64,000 nucleotides of DNA from Gilvimarinus polysaccharolyticus (GCF_001187555.1 NZ_LFIJ01000001.1:522169-586168), one strand, 5' to 3'. Positions 53,401 through 62,919 are shown, counted from the stretch's first letter. Notes: generated by a model not told the origin, from the sequence alone. A program made the numbers and translations.

Positions 53401-56002
53401 CCAGGTGGGTACTATCACCAACACCATCCCGATGAACTCGATTGAGACCAATGAAGGCGCCACTAACAGTACAACGCTTGCACAAAGTACTCTTAGTACA
53501 TCAAGCGGTGTGGGTATTAACAAAAACTTTACCCCTAAAGTGGTGGCCGCAGGTGCGGTATCGCGTTTACGAATTACTTTTTTAAATACGCGCGATGAAT
53601 CGTTAAGTGGGTTTGATGTTGTAGACACAATGCCTGCCGGATTGGAAGTGGCAGCCAACCCTAATCCGTTTAGTAATTGTGGCGGTGGCGCGGTTATTAC
53701 TTGGCCGGGCAATAACAGTGTACAAATGACTAATGGTAACCTTGGTCCCGCCATTGCCGGTGAGGCCGCCACTTGTTATCTAGAGATTGATGTCTTCTCC
53801 AGCACCGAAGGCTCTTACGTTAATACGATTCCGGCCAACGCTATCACCATTAGTGCTGTGCCTGTAGATCACCCTGAGACCACCGATACGCTAGAAGTGC
53901 GTCAGCATATTTTGGTGAATAAGGCCATTGGCGGTTTTACCTTAGATGCAGGTAATCCAGTTGGTTTTACTACCGGTAGTGCTAATCGTTTGCCGGGGGT
54001 GGCCGCGCCGTTAGTCATACGTTTAGAAAACCCTAACGACATCGAGCTAACTCAGGTCAGCGTTACCGATTTGCTACCCGAAGGGTTAGTGGTCGGTACT
54101 GTTCCTAATATTCAAACAACCTGTACCAATGCTGTGGTAAGTGCGCCGTCATCGTCGCGCGATATTATTGCTACCGGCATCACCTTAGCCGCCACTGGCA
54201 ATGCAGGTAGCAGCTGTACGGTTAGCGTTAATGTATTGAGTAATATCCCTGGGACTTACGTGAATGAAATTCCAGTGGGTGGTGTTACAAGTTTTGAAGA
54301 AATTGAAAACGAAGAGCCAACTCAAGCTGAGCTAATTGTGAGCGAGCCGGGCACTCTGGGTAAGCAGTTTGAGCCGCCGGTTATACCGCCTAATGGCGTA
54401 TCGCGTTTGACCATTACCATTAACAACAACAACGAAGCGAATATGGTGCTAAGCGCACCGTTAGAAGATGTCTTGCCGGTACTGCCATCGCAGATGGAAG
54501 TTGCCGCGCCGGCTAATCTGTTTACCTCATGCCCAGATGGTAATGCGGCGATACAGGCAAATGCTGGTGCGACTTCGGTGGTATTAGACAATGGTGCGAT
54601 TATCCCGCCCGGTGGTTGTCGTATCGAGGTAGATGTAACTGCCCCCGATGCTGGCGATTACCTTAATAGTTTTGCGGTAGGGGCGTTGCAAAGTAACTTT
54701 GGCCCGAACGAAGATCCTGTCAATGCACCATTGTTAGTCAGCACATTAGGTTATATCTCGGGTAAGGTGTTTTTAGATAACCAAGCCGTACCCGATGGCC
54801 TATTTATACCTGGCGATTCTACCCCGATTGCCAATAACATCATTGAGTTGCGCAGTGGTGCCACCTGTAGTGATGCGCTTTTAGAGACACAACAGACTGA
54901 TACCCAGGGCAATTATTTGTTTGCCGAGCTACCCGCTGGCAGCTACTCGGTGTGTCAGCCGGTGCAGCCTAGCAACACGCTTAACAGCATCACCACTGAA
55001 GGTGTTATTACACCTTACAACGGTAGTGGTGGCACGGTGGGTACGCCTGGCAATCCGAGTGTTACTACCAGCCAGATTGTCGCTATAGAGTTGACAAATA
55101 GCGGCGATGCCCAAGAGGTGAGTGGTTCACCCAATAACAACTTCTCTGAGGTGCTACCTGCGAGTATTGCCGGTAATGTCTATCACGACCGTAACAATGA
55201 TGGCGTGATCGATGCGGGTGAAGAAGGTATTGGCAATGTTACGATTACGTTAACCAACACAACTAATGCCCAAACACTGGTGACTCAAACCGCCGCCGAT
55301 GGTAGTTATAGTTTTACCGATTTGCCTCCGGGCGAGTATACCGTGACCGAAACGCACCCTAACGGTTGGCTTGACGGCATGGATACCGCTGGCAGTCATG
55401 CCGGTGATGATACGGTTGATGACGTTATTAGTGCTGTGGTACTCGCGCCAGGTGACGACGCGACCGAATACAACTTTGGTGAATTCTTAACAGATGGGAC
55501 CGCCCTGGATGGCTTGTCACTGCAATTGAATAGCTACTGTGATAACGACATGTTTATGGTCGATTACGAGGTGTTATCTAATGGCTTAAGCTTTGACAGT
55601 CCCGGTCCGCAATTTACCATCTCGTGGTTTACGGCGGGTGGCCGATTGGTTGAGCAGCTTGTTGCACAAGCCTCCAATGGCACTTTATTGTGGCCCGGTA
55701 CCGAAGTCGATGGCAGCGGTGACCCCGTAAGCTGGCCGGGTTGGTCTTATGTTGCAGGAGAGTGGGTCGAGGTTGTTGATGACCGCACCGAGGACTTAAC
55801 GATTCGCATCGAAAGCCCAGAGGCCGAAGCACTTGCTGAGTATCCTACCAGCTTGGCGCGTTGCGCTGCGCAACCACCGGGCACCTTTAGAGGTGGCGAA
55901 AAAGGCGCGCCTACGCTGTCATTTTGGATGCTATTGGCCTTGTCATTATTTATGGTGGGCACGACCTACCACTGGCGCCGCAGTCATGGCATGAATGCAT
56001 AA
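50414..56002 (+). CDS. Giant DUF11-repeat surface protein with SdrD/Cna-B-like domains and IPTL-CTERM-like tail
   Basis: An 1862-residue exported protein. The signal peptide is long (to AHA, about residue 39). Then come about ten immunoglobulin-like DUF11-type repeats (about 40-1440), each with a recurrent pair of cysteines (TTCNG, ATCDL, SSCTV types) and phrases such as SKSIVPGNIAPGESAQLTIT. Two SdrD/Cna-B-like domains follow (about 1445-1700; SGKVFLDNQ and AGNVYHDRNNDGVIDAGEEG), then a unique domain. The C-terminus is GAPTLSFWMLLALSLFMVG followed by basic residues, a variant of the IPTL-CTERM signal (normally IPTLSEWG) recognised by exosortase H. xrtH starts five bases after the stop, strong support for an enzyme-substrate pair. 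Likely role: a stalk or adhesin held at or released from the surface. Confidence 0.88.
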   Translation: MWFLSNDSERCSPAKLGAKSSTILAFLLLALFSGAHAAPNNDFSVQVNTGSGDPDTVYPGQATSLRITLANDSDSIDLTNVNLNQALPTTATGGLRVIGAATISGTGCTGGTLTTTAGMADIQLSGLTVPHQDLGDPSLGTCYLDIPVAAWSSNGASTSHSYTLAAGAVSSDQGENFSGGPQAITVRAVTRPTWSKGFPSGNGTAILGGATETLRITVNNNDANVPLTNFGFVDVFPTSGADGAVIEPTGTPATGTCVGGAVNAVVGLTPGSAAQVAVSGGTLAPNSSCTIEVEIAARHTNGDYDIGTQNSINNASFTSDEGLQPSNNANRNITVRSPLAVSKGFAATPVASGVPSTFTVTLANNGNAPLTVVGFADDPISAAPYEDRLTATGVTNSCPGGIESIISGGQGFEASGFDIPANGSCTLTVDYTGLTPASDLPTTYTNNIPEGAVDVGVPGIISQQRSATVIVADRLRVLKSQSPTNVAPGNPVRYQVTVQNFSDTDATNVTVADQLQNGATLLTNGGFAPTLSAGCGVLDLNGRVEGDNDLLFSIPTLPQRTDASTPGVCTITFWAMIDPNSTIDTSNQIAACAVQINGNAADCNGSASQQVNANHQAVISLEKTFDGEENRALSEGTVSRMRIEVSNYSDNPLSTVAIGDTFPTGGSAFQQLRVASPANPGNTCGGTVTAIPGDTSVSLNGGAVSARNSSSNAPGRCYIEVNVVGPAGVYPNTATVSAIQANADGTFLPVNTNDTATLTYNDALNTTKSFSPASVGPGGESTARIRLSNLDANRPITGIRVEDSLPANMVIATPANAYTTCNGSTVVTAIEGGSTVLLEGASLAPSATCDLLFNVAVTGTADWTNTLEPGDVTADGGLLNRTDVSATLTYVAPSVPVISKSIVPGNIAPGESAQLTITITNSTQELSNLRLADYFTDDGLVSGVANGMTIASSAQVSTSCPGGVVSAVPGGDQVLLSGANLAANAVCTVSVNVSSSQVGTITNTIPMNSIETNEGATNSTTLAQSTLSTSSGVGINKNFTPKVVAAGAVSRLRITFLNTRDESLSGFDVVDTMPAGLEVAANPNPFSNCGGGAVITWPGNNSVQMTNGNLGPAIAGEAATCYLEIDVFSSTEGSYVNTIPANAITISAVPVDHPETTDTLEVRQHILVNKAIGGFTLDAGNPVGFTTGSANRLPGVAAPLVIRLENPNDIELTQVSVTDLLPEGLVVGTVPNIQTTCTNAVVSAPSSSRDIIATGITLAATGNAGSSCTVSVNVLSNIPGTYVNEIPVGGVTSFEEIENEEPTQAELIVSEPGTLGKQFEPPVIPPNGVSRLTITINNNNEANMVLSAPLEDVLPVLPSQMEVAAPANLFTSCPDGNAAIQANAGATSVVLDNGAIIPPGGCRIEVDVTAPDAGDYLNSFAVGALQSNFGPNEDPVNAPLLVSTLGYISGKVFLDNQAVPDGLFIPGDSTPIANNIIELRSGATCSDALLETQQTDTQGNYLFAELPAGSYSVCQPVQPSNTLNSITTEGVITPYNGSGGTVGTPGNPSVTTSQIVAIELTNSGDAQEVSGSPNNNFSEVLPASIAGNVYHDRNNDGVIDAGEEGIGNVTITLTNTTNAQTLVTQTAADGSYSFTDLPPGEYTVTETHPNGWLDGMDTAGSHAGDDTVDDVISAVVLAPGDDATEYNFGEFLTDGTALDGLSLQLNSYCDNDMFMVDYEVLSNGLSFDSPGPQFTISWFTAGGRLVEQLVAQASNGTLLWPGTEVDGSGDPVSWPGWSYVAGEWVEVVDDRTEDLTIRIESPEAEALAEYPTSLARCAAQPPGTFRGGEKGAPTLSFWMLLALSLFMVGTTYHWRRSHGMNA

Positions 56003-56007
56003 TTGCC

Positions 56008-56547
56008 ATGACCAGCAACACTTTAGCGGCGCCTCAAGCCGAATTTAAAATAGGTTTGTTTTGGCTAAAGTTTTTAGTGTTGCAAGGGGTGTTGTTTGTC
56101 ACTGAGTTACTGCAGCCGGTACAGCAGCATGTAATTAAACCTTTTAATTACATGCTGGCTCAGTTGTCGGCGAGTATCTTGCAAATATTTGATTCCAGCG
56201 TGTACGCTCGTGACGCTATTATTTGGAACACCCACACAAATTTTGGTATTGAAATACTGGCCGGTTGCAATGCTGTAGAGGCCAGTATTTTATTAGCCTC
56301 GGCAATACTCGCATTTCCAACCTCATTAAGTTACAAGCTCAAAGGCTTATTGGTTGGCATGGTGGCCTTACACGGCGTTAATCTACTGCGTATTATTAGC
56401 TTGTTTTATTTGGGGCAGTGGAGCGAGACGGCGTTTGAATGGGCGCACTTGTATGTATGGCAAGCACTGATTTTTGCCGATGCGGTCATCGTGTGGCTGT
56501 GGTGGATGTACCGGTCGCCACGCAATTTCAGGGTCAAAAAAGCCTAG
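56008..56547 (+). CDS. xrtH: Exosortase H (IPTL-CTERM-specific)
   Basis: A 179-residue inner-membrane cysteine transpeptidase-like enzyme that cuts and transfers or releases proteins bearing an IPTL-CTERM tail. The exosortase triad is visible: Cys87 in EILAGCNAVEAS, Arg128 in HGVNLLRIISLFYLG and His147 in EWAHLYVWQ. Several membrane helices surround them, and it is short, as expected for XrtH. The ATG at 56008 lies five bases after the stop of the DUF11 protein gene; the frame is open further up, inside that gene, but the downstream ATG is natural for coupled translation. It appears to serve chiefly its neighbour, though other targets may exist elsewhere in the genome. Confidence 0.92.
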   Translation: MTSNTLAAPQAEFKIGLFWLKFLVLQGVLFVTELLQPVQQHVIKPFNYMLAQLSASILQIFDSSVYARDAIIWNTHTNFGIEILAGCNAVEASILLASAILAFPTSLSYKLKGLLVGMVALHGVNLLRIISLFYLGQWSETAFEWAHLYVWQALIFADAVIVWLWWMYRSPRNFRVKKA

Positions 56548-56582
56548 TAGGGTTAACGCTTCTAAAGTTTAAAACACTAAAA

Positions 56583-56622
56583 AATCATCTTAATGCTCAG
56601 TGTTTTGAGCATTAAGATGATT
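56583..56622 (-). terminator. Rho-independent terminator of the mnh operon
   Basis: A perfect 17-bp stem (AATCATCTTAATGCTCA and its complement) with a six-base loop. On the minus strand it is followed by six T, so it ends the mnh transcript; it begins inside the mnhG stop codon. From the other side it may also slow readthrough from xrtH, though no T-run follows there. Confidence 0.85.
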
Positions 56623-56968
56623 AATTGTCAGTGTCGTCTGTTGGCCAAGGGATATTTTTAGTGCGCTCTTCACAGGGCAGTTGCATATGTAATGCGGCCT
56701 TGCCAACAATATGTGCACTTACCGGGGCTGTGATAAACAAAAACATCGCTATCAGTAGCTCGTGTAAACTTAGCCCTTGCGTTTGGCTTGAGAAAAAAAC
56801 AATCGAGCCGATAATAATACTGCCTACGCCTAGTGTGGTGGCTTTGGTGGGGCCGTGTAGGCGCATAAAAAAATCTTGCAGCCGAGCCAACCCAAGTGAG
56901 CCCACCAAGGCAAAGCAAGCGCCTGCAAATAATAACAGACTGATTAAAATCTCTAGTGCTACGCTCAT
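56621..56968 (-). CDS. mnhG: Na+/H+ antiporter subunit G
   Basis: A 115-residue subunit of the multi-protein Mnh/Mrp monovalent cation:proton antiporter. Three helices are visible, with the family stretch GSLGLARLQDFFMRLHGPTKATTLG (about 24-48). It is the last gene of the operon: a terminator overlaps its stop, and mnhF ends 36 bases upstream. The C-terminal 20 residues are polar and face the cytoplasm. Confidence 0.9.
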   Translation of the reverse strand: MSVALEILISLLLFAGACFALVGSLGLARLQDFFMRLHGPTKATTLGVGSIIIGSIVFFSSQTQGLSLHELLIAMFLFITAPVSAHIVGKAALHMQLPCEERTKNIPWPTDDTDN

Positions 56969-57004
56969 AATGTGCCCTTTAGCTTAATGTTCTGAATCAT
57001 TTTT

Positions 57005-57274
57005 TTACTCAATGATATCGCCGCGCAGTAAGTATTTAGACAGCGCCACTGTGCCGACAAAGCCCATCACTGCAACCAATAGCGCCGCCTCAAAGAAAAG
57101 GCTGTTACGCTCGTGCATGCCAAATAATATCAGCAGGGCAATAGTGTTTATGTACATGGTGTCGAGCGCCAAAATACGGTCGGGCAGCGACGGCCCGATA
57201 CACAGGCGCCAAAGATTAAGTGCCAGCGCCAGCGCGATCATAAACAGGGTGATTCGAATTACGGAGTCGAGCAT
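57005..57274 (-). CDS. mnhF: Na+/H+ antiporter subunit F
   Basis: An 89-residue membrane subunit with three helices. The conserved RLCIGPSLPDRILALDTMYIN (about 23-43) is the MnhF/MrpF signature. The start overlaps the end of mnhE by 16 bases. It is required for complex assembly in studied Mrp systems. Confidence 0.92.
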   Translation of the reverse strand: MLDSVIRITLFMIALALALNLWRLCIGPSLPDRILALDTMYINTIALLILFGMHERNSLFFEAALLVAVMGFVGTVALSKYLLRGDIIE

Positions 57275-57774
57275 TCAAAAATCTCCTTTAAGGGCGCTTC
57301 ATAGCGCCGCTTGATCTCGGCAATGGCGGCATCTATGTCGGTGACGTGCAGGCTGTGTACCAGCAAGTAGCCCTCTTGCATTTGTAAATCCACAGTGACC
57401 GTTCCCGGTGTTAGTGAGATGGTGTTAGCCAGCAAGGTAATGGTGAAATCTTGCTTTAATGCTAAGGGGACCTTCATAAACGCGGGTTGTAGTTTTTGGC
57501 GCGAACCTAAAATGAGTACCGCCACTTGAAAGTTAGCGAAAACGATGTCCCACAACACTAAAAGAATAAAGCGCGTGGCAAGCAGTGGCGATGATAGCAC
57601 CATCGATTGCGGCCAAAACGATTGCGTAAGATACGGAATTCCCCACGCTAAAAGCGCACCCAGTAGCCACTGCCCAGGGCTGATGCTGTTAACCATAAGC
57701 AGCCATAAAAACAGCATAAACAGGCTGAGAAGTTTGTGTGGAAACAGTGTTTTTTTGTGCGTTAAGTTAGTCAT
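57259..57774 (-). CDS. mnhE: Na+/H+ antiporter subunit E
   Basis: A 171-residue membrane subunit. Two to three N-terminal helices (LLSLFMLFLWLLMVNSISPGQWLLGALLAW) are followed by a cytoplasmic domain with FTITLLANTISLTPGTVTVDL, the family's hallmark. The frame is open to 57798, but the ATG at 57774 has AGGAG six bases upstream and overlaps the mnhD stop by eight bases, so it is the better start. Confidence 0.92.
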   Translation of the reverse strand: MTNLTHKKTLFPHKLLSLFMLFLWLLMVNSISPGQWLLGALLAWGIPYLTQSFWPQSMVLSSPLLATRFILLVLWDIVFANFQVAVLILGSRQKLQPAFMKVPLALKQDFTITLLANTISLTPGTVTVDLQMQEGYLLVHSLHVTDIDAAIAEIKRRYEAPLKEIFECSTP

Positions 57775-59305
57775 GCGCAGCTCCTGGTGCGTGAGCACGG
57801 CTAATAGGTTGGTGACCTAGCACGGCATTAATGTATAAAGAGGGCGTCATGGTTTGCTGCGCCAGTGCTTGGGTAAAACGCACCACCGGATCACCGGCTA
57901 GGCTTAACACTAAGGTTAAACTTAACATGCAAATGACCGTCAATAAGGCGCCGCGGTCAGCTTTGTCGGCTTTTGCTACGCGGTTCTCGGTGCGCCAAAA
58001 AATAGTGCTGCCGCTGCGGCTTAGGGCAATGATCATGACAAAGCTTGCCAATAGCACGATACTCCACAACCAAAACGTTTGTTGATCGGTTTCGGCTGAC
58101 TTTAAAATCATCAGCTTGCCGATAAAACCCGACAGCGGCGGCATACCAATAATGGCGGCGGCGGCGATAAAAAATAAGCCTCCAAGTTTTACCGCTTGAC
58201 GTACGGCGGGGCCGGTAATGATTCGATCGGCAGTTGCTCCACGTTGGCGCATGATAATGTCGGCCAGTAAAAACAATGCACCACACACCCAAGTGGAGTG
58301 CACTAAGTAATATAGCGTAGCGCCTAGGGCCGCAGTATTGTTAAGCGCAATACCTGCCAACAGGGTGCCGACCGAGACAATAACCAAATAGGCAATTTGC
58401 AGCCGCAACTCGCGCGCCGCGAGCGCGCCAGTGGCACCCAGAGCTAGCGTGATCAATGCCAGCGGCCATAAAAATGGTTGAGCGATATTGGCCAGCGCAC
58501 CGGCATCATTGCCAAAAACAAGCGTGTAAAATCGGATGATGGCGTATAGACCAATTTTGGTCATGATACAAAACATTGCGGCTACTGGAGCCGATGCCGA
58601 TGCGTAAGCGCGCGGCAACCAAAAATACATAGGGACCATAGCCGCTTTAAGGCCAAACACTACCAGCAGCAATAATGCCCCAGCGGTGAGCAGGGGGATT
58701 TGCGCCGGTGTTGCATTGGCCACCTTTACCGCCATGTCGGCCATGTTAAGTGTGCCAGTTACACTGTATAAAATGGCGGCCGCTATTAAAAATAAGCTAG
58801 AGCCAAACAAATTAAGCAGCACATAGTGCAGCCCCGATTTAATACGTGCCGCGCCGCCGCCGTGTAATAGCAGTGTGTAAGAGGCAATAAGTAGCACCTC
58901 AAAAAACACAAACAAATTAAATAAATCGCCGGTTAAAAACGCGCCGTTTACGCCCATTAATAAAAAGTGCACAACGCTGTGTAAGCTGTCGGCGGGCTTG
59001 TCGTTGTTGCGCACCGCGTAGCAAAGACTAAAAAACGCCAGCACTACCGTGGTAAACACCATTAAGGCGCTCAGTCTGTCGACCACCAAGACGATGCCAA
59101 ACGGTGGTGCCCAGTTGCCCAGTGCGTAAACGGTATAGTCGCCCCTAGCGGCGCCAACAATAAGCGCGGTGGCGACACACAGCTGGGCGGTAACGCTTAA
59201 AAAGCTGATGCTGCGCTGAACCTTAAGGGGGCGGCCGGTGCCGAGCAATAATAAGATGCCGGTAAGCAGCGGGATAAGTATCGGTGCAATAGCCAAATGA
59301 CTCAC
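57767..59305 (-). CDS. mnhD: Na+/H+ antiporter subunit D
   Basis: A 512-residue, roughly 14-helix membrane subunit homologous to complex I NuoN/NuoM. The proton-channel helices contain the conserved motif FLTGDLFNLFVFFEVLLIASYTLL (from about residue 120, with the key glutamate in FFEVLL) and GLKAAMVPMYFWLPRAYASASAP (about 218-240, with the conserved lysine). It starts at an ATG overlapping the mnhC stop by four bases. Confidence 0.95.
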   Translation of the reverse strand: MSHLAIAPILIPLLTGILLLLGTGRPLKVQRSISFLSVTAQLCVATALIVGAARGDYTVYALGNWAPPFGIVLVVDRLSALMVFTTVVLAFFSLCYAVRNNDKPADSLHSVVHFLLMGVNGAFLTGDLFNLFVFFEVLLIASYTLLLHGGGAARIKSGLHYVLLNLFGSSLFLIAAAILYSVTGTLNMADMAVKVANATPAQIPLLTAGALLLLVVFGLKAAMVPMYFWLPRAYASASAPVAAMFCIMTKIGLYAIIRFYTLVFGNDAGALANIAQPFLWPLALITLALGATGALAARELRLQIAYLVIVSVGTLLAGIALNNTAALGATLYYLVHSTWVCGALFLLADIIMRQRGATADRIITGPAVRQAVKLGGLFFIAAAAIIGMPPLSGFIGKLMILKSAETDQQTFWLWSIVLLASFVMIIALSRSGSTIFWRTENRVAKADKADRGALLTVICMLSLTLVLSLAGDPVVRFTQALAQQTMTPSLYINAVLGHQPISRAHAPGAAHD

Positions 59306-59643
59306 GAGTTTACATCCTCTACGCTAATGCGACCGTCTACGTGATCGTTGCCAAGCTCGGCTCGCGCCCGTAGGGCCAAGACCAGTACAAACGCGGTCAT
59401 GGCAAAACTAATCACAATGGCTGTTAGTACCAGTGCCTGAGGGATCGGGTCGGCGTATTGCTCACCCACACCAATAATGGTGCTGCTGCCAGGGCTGAGT
59501 CGACCCGAAACAAAGATAAATAGATTGACGCCATAGGTAAGCAGCGTTAGTCCGAGAATAATCGGGAAAGTACGACCGCGCAGCAACAGGTAAACCCCGC
59601 AACTGGTCAGCACGGCAATCACAGTAGCCATTAACAGTTCCAC
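59302..59643 (-). CDS. mnhC: Na+/H+ antiporter subunit C
   Basis: A 113-residue, three-helix subunit homologous to NuoK. Visible family segments are LRGRTFPIILGLTLLTYGVNLFIF (about 21-44) and DPIPQALVLTAIVISFAMTAFVL (about 66-88). The GTG start shares one base with the mnhA stop codon, so translation is coupled. Its own stop overlaps the mnhD start. Confidence 0.95.
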   Translation of the reverse strand: MELLMATVIAVLTSCGVYLLLRGRTFPIILGLTLLTYGVNLFIFVSGRLSPGSSTIIGVGEQYADPIPQALVLTAIVISFAMTAFVLVLALRARAELGNDHVDGRISVEDVNS

Positions 59644-62480
59644 TACGGCTCTCCTTTGGTCAGTTCATTGCTACGGTAGGGCATACTGGTAGCGGGGCGG
59701 GGTGAGTGGCTGGTTTGCGCCAGCCGACCCAAGTGCGCCAAGATCAGCATGGTGGCTCCTACAACGGTGGTGTAGACACCAATATCAAACATCATGGCCG
59801 AGGCGATCTCAACTTCGCCAATTAACGGAATATTAAAGTGACCAAATGCCGAGGTTAAAAACGGGTAGCCAAAAAACCAGCTGCCGATGCCGGTAAGTGC
59901 GGCAATTAACACCCCCGATACCGCAACCCGGCGATAGCGCCAGCGCAAGCGTTCTTGCATCCAGCCGGTGCCCGAGGCGACGTATTGCAAAATAAGTGCA
60001 ACCCCGGTAACCAGTCCGGCAATAAATCCGCCGCCCGGCGCATTGTGGCCACGCAAAAAGATAAACACCGACACCAGTAACGCCAGCGGCAGTAAGATGC
60101 GCGCCATTACCGCCAAAATAGGGGGGTGAGGCTCTTTGTCCCAGCGCCGGCCTTCGCCATCGGCACCCGGAAGGGGTAGGTGTAAGCCGTTGAGCATGGC
60201 GTAAATACCTACCGCTGCAATCGCTAAAACGGTAATTTCGCCCAGAGTGTCAAAGCCCCTAAAGTCGACCAAAATAACGTTGACGACATTGGCACCACCA
60301 CCACCGCTCACACTGTTGGCAAGGTAGTATTCAGAAATCGATGTGAACGGTTGGGTGAGCATGGCGAGGGTTATTAAGCCCATGCCGATACCCGCTGCGC
60401 CAGCTAGGACTATATCGCGGCTAACGCGTTTGCCACCCGATTCGTTGGGTGTAAGTTGTGGCAAAAAGTACAGCGCCAGCATCAATAGCACGATGGTGAC
60501 CACCTCGACTGACAACTGCGTGAGCGCTAAGTCGGGGGCCGAGTATCGGACAAAGATGAGCGAGACAATCAAGCCCACCACGCTTAGCAATAACAGCGCG
60601 GCTAAACGGTTGTGGTGTAGCAATACCGTGCCTAAAGCGCCGACAATTAAAATCACCGCGCATAACAAACTCACCGGTTCGAGCTCGGTGATGGCGATAG
60701 GCCCAAACAATTGCGGCATGCCCCACAGCGCATAACCAATCGCCGCTACCGCTGTGGCTATTAGCAGCGCCATATAGCGTTGCAGTGAGTTGTTTTGAAC
60801 GAGGTCGGTAATGTGTTGCGCGATGCGTACCGAAAACTGCACTCGGGCTTCAAACACGGCTTTTTCGTCGTGGCGGTATTTGCGCTCGTAAAAGGCAAAT
60901 AGGCCTTTGCGTTGGCTGTACATTAGAACGCCGCCGGCCATTGCGATAAAGCTCATGATCAAGGGCAAGTTAAGGCCGTGCCAAATCGCAATATGGTACT
61001 CGGGCATTTGCTCGCCCAACACCGCGAGACTGGCGGCCTCTAAAAAGGGGGCGACGGTCAGGTTGGGGACAATGCCCACCAGTAAACACAGGCCTACTAG
61101 AATCTCGACCGGCACAATCATATAGCGCGGTGGCTCGTGGGGCGGAAACTTGGGCAGGTCGATTGGTTCGCCGTTAAAGAAGACGTCGTGAATAAATCGT
61201 GCCGAGTAGGCCACCGAGAATAGGCCTGCAAGAGTCGCCAGCAGTGGGAATACCCAGCTAAACATCCCCATAGACTCTAGGTGCAGTGCCTCGGAAAAGA
61301 ACATCTCTTTGCTTAAGAAGCCGTTAAGTAGCGGCACGCCGGCCATTGCCAGTGCTGCCACCATGGCCAGTAGGGCGGTATGCGGCATGTACTTCCACAT
61401 ACCGTTGATTTTGCGCATATCGCGAGTGCCGGTTTCATGGTCGATAATACCGGCCGCCATAAATAGCGAGGCTTTAAAGGTGGCGTGATTAATAATATGA
61501 AAAATACCGGCGGCTACCGCGAGTGGGGTGCCAAAGCCAAATAGCATGGTAATCAGGCCTAAATGACTGATAGTAGAGTACGCCAGCAGGCCTTTTAGAT
61601 CGTGCTTAAACAGCGCGTTGTAAGCGCCAAACAGCATGGTCGTCATGCCGGTAAAGGTGACGATATAAAACCACCAATCGGTACCCGCTAGCGCCGGATA
61701 CATACGCGCCAGTAAGAATACCCCAGCTTTAACCATCGTGGCCGAGTGCAAATAGGCTGAAACTGGGGTGGGGGCGTTCATGGCGTGAGGCAGCCAAAAC
61801 TGAAACGGAAACTGTGCCGATTTGGTAAAGGCGCCCAGTAGCACCAATATTAAAATAACCGGGTAGCTTGAGTGCGCGCGAATTTCATCGCCAGCGGCAA
61901 AAATAGCGCCCATCTCAAAACTGCCAACAATGCGCTCGATTAACAGAGCCCCGGCAATTAGACATAAACCGCCGGCACCGGTTACCGCTAATGCCATGCG
62001 CGCGCCCTTGCGGGCATCTGACTGGTTGGACCAGTAACCGATCAGTAAAAACGACACGAGGCTGGTGATTTCCCAGAAGACGATCAGCAGCATCAGATTA
62101 TCGGACATGACGATGCCGAGCATCGCCATCATAAACAATTGCAGCAGTGCGTAAAGTTTAGCCAGTGAGTCGCGCGGCGATAAATAATAGCGGGCGTAGA
62201 GCGTTACCAGTAGACCAATGCCGACAATCAGAAGGCCGAACATCAGGCTTAAGCCGTCGAGGCGTAAATTGAGGTTGAGCCCTAGCGACGGCAGCCAGCT
62301 TAATTGGCTGTAGAGGATGGTGCCGTTGAAAATGGTGGGTGCGCTACCGATCAGTAAGCCTAACGCAATCAGTGGGCCGATTGCCGCCGAGTAGGCGCAA
62401 ATCGTGCGCCCCATACGCTCGGTCATAAAGGGTATAGCGGCACCTATTAAAGGCAACAAGATAATAATTAATAATGTCAT
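59643..62480 (-). CDS. mnhA: Na+/H+ antiporter subunit A with fused subunit-B-like C-terminus
   Basis: A 945-residue subunit and the largest of the antiporter. Residues about 1-640 are the NuoL-like channel ([22 protein letters not shown] with the key glutamate; [34 protein letters not shown]). Then comes the MrpA-specific region with [23 protein letters not shown], and finally the MnhB-like domain (about 790-930; [17 protein letters not shown]). The A-B fusion explains why no separate mnhB gene is present; the operon is A(B)-C-D-E-F-G, the six-gene type common in proteobacteria. It drives Na+ efflux and pH balance. A short inverted repeat (GGTGT-TAAG-ACACC) sits directly before the start, and no clear ribosome-binding site is visible there. 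Confidence 0.95.
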   Translation of the reverse strand: MTLLIIILLPLIGAAIPFMTERMGRTICAYSAAIGPLIALGLLIGSAPTIFNGTILYSQLSWLPSLGLNLNLRLDGLSLMFGLLIVGIGLLVTLYARYYLSPRDSLAKLYALLQLFMMAMLGIVMSDNLMLLIVFWEITSLVSFLLIGYWSNQSDARKGARMALAVTGAGGLCLIAGALLIERIVGSFEMGAIFAAGDEIRAHSSYPVILILVLLGAFTKSAQFPFQFWLPHAMNAPTPVSAYLHSATMVKAGVFLLARMYPALAGTDWWFYIVTFTGMTTMLFGAYNALFKHDLKGLLAYSTISHLGLITMLFGFGTPLAVAAGIFHIINHATFKASLFMAAGIIDHETGTRDMRKINGMWKYMPHTALLAMVAALAMAGVPLLNGFLSKEMFFSEALHLESMGMFSWVFPLLATLAGLFSVAYSARFIHDVFFNGEPIDLPKFPPHEPPRYMIVPVEILVGLCLLVGIVPNLTVAPFLEAASLAVLGEQMPEYHIAIWHGLNLPLIMSFIAMAGGVLMYSQRKGLFAFYERKYRHDEKAVFEARVQFSVRIAQHITDLVQNNSLQRYMALLIATAVAAIGYALWGMPQLFGPIAITELEPVSLLCAVILIVGALGTVLLHHNRLAALLLLSVVGLIVSLIFVRYSAPDLALTQLSVEVVTIVLLMLALYFLPQLTPNESGGKRVSRDIVLAGAAGIGMGLITLAMLTQPFTSISEYYLANSVSGGGGANVVNVILVDFRGFDTLGEITVLAIAAVGIYAMLNGLHLPLPGADGEGRRWDKEPHPPILAVMARILLPLALLVSVFIFLRGHNAPGGGFIAGLVTGVALILQYVASGTGWMQERLRWRYRRVAVSGVLIAALTGIGSWFFGYPFLTSAFGHFNIPLIGEVEIASAMMFDIGVYTTVVGATMLILAHLGRLAQTSHSPRPATSMPYRSNELTKGEP

Positions 62481-62919
62481 GGTGTTAAGACACCCCAGTT
62501 ACTTGGCGCGAGCGGCTGCAGCACCAATATTAAATAATAGTTAGATAACAGCGAGGGGTTAGCATGCTGGGGGATCGAGGTAGTAGGGATGATAGTGTCT
62601 GCTTTGACGGCTGTGCACCGGCACGCCGGCAGATGCCGACTGTCGCAGAGTTGTGCCTGTTGGTCGATTATTCTGTTGTACCATAATTAGGTATTATTCA
62701 AATCGGCTTTGAGGTGCATTAGGGTAGCCGATTAAGATCTGTACAAGCGATATTTTGCGCTTGTCGCTTTCATATTGAATCGGCTGAGCTACGACAACTT
62801 TATACACAAAGTCGCCCTTAAGTACCAGCCCTAGGCGGTCTTAAAGCAGCTGCAGATGACTTGTGCCGCACCGAGACGGCCGTCGTTAATGCTTGCTCTA
62901 GAGTGCTCGGCGCGGGTAG
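62481..62919. other. Intergenic region with repeated AATCGGCT motif
   Basis: These 439 bases carry no gene that I can support. The octamer AATCGGCT occurs at 62701-62708 and 62778-62785, and inverted at 62726-62733, the first two forming a perfect inverted repeat with a 17-base gap. Between them and the third lies another perfect stem, ACAAGCG (62743-62749) with CGCTTGT (62758-62764). The mnh promoter must lie in this region on the minus strand. Confidence 0.5.

Noticed and set aside
53329-53772. Minus-strand ORFs within the DUF11 protein gene
   Set aside because: Their composition mirrors the Thr/Asn-rich repeats on the other strand, and several similar ones recur by period, as expected for shadows.
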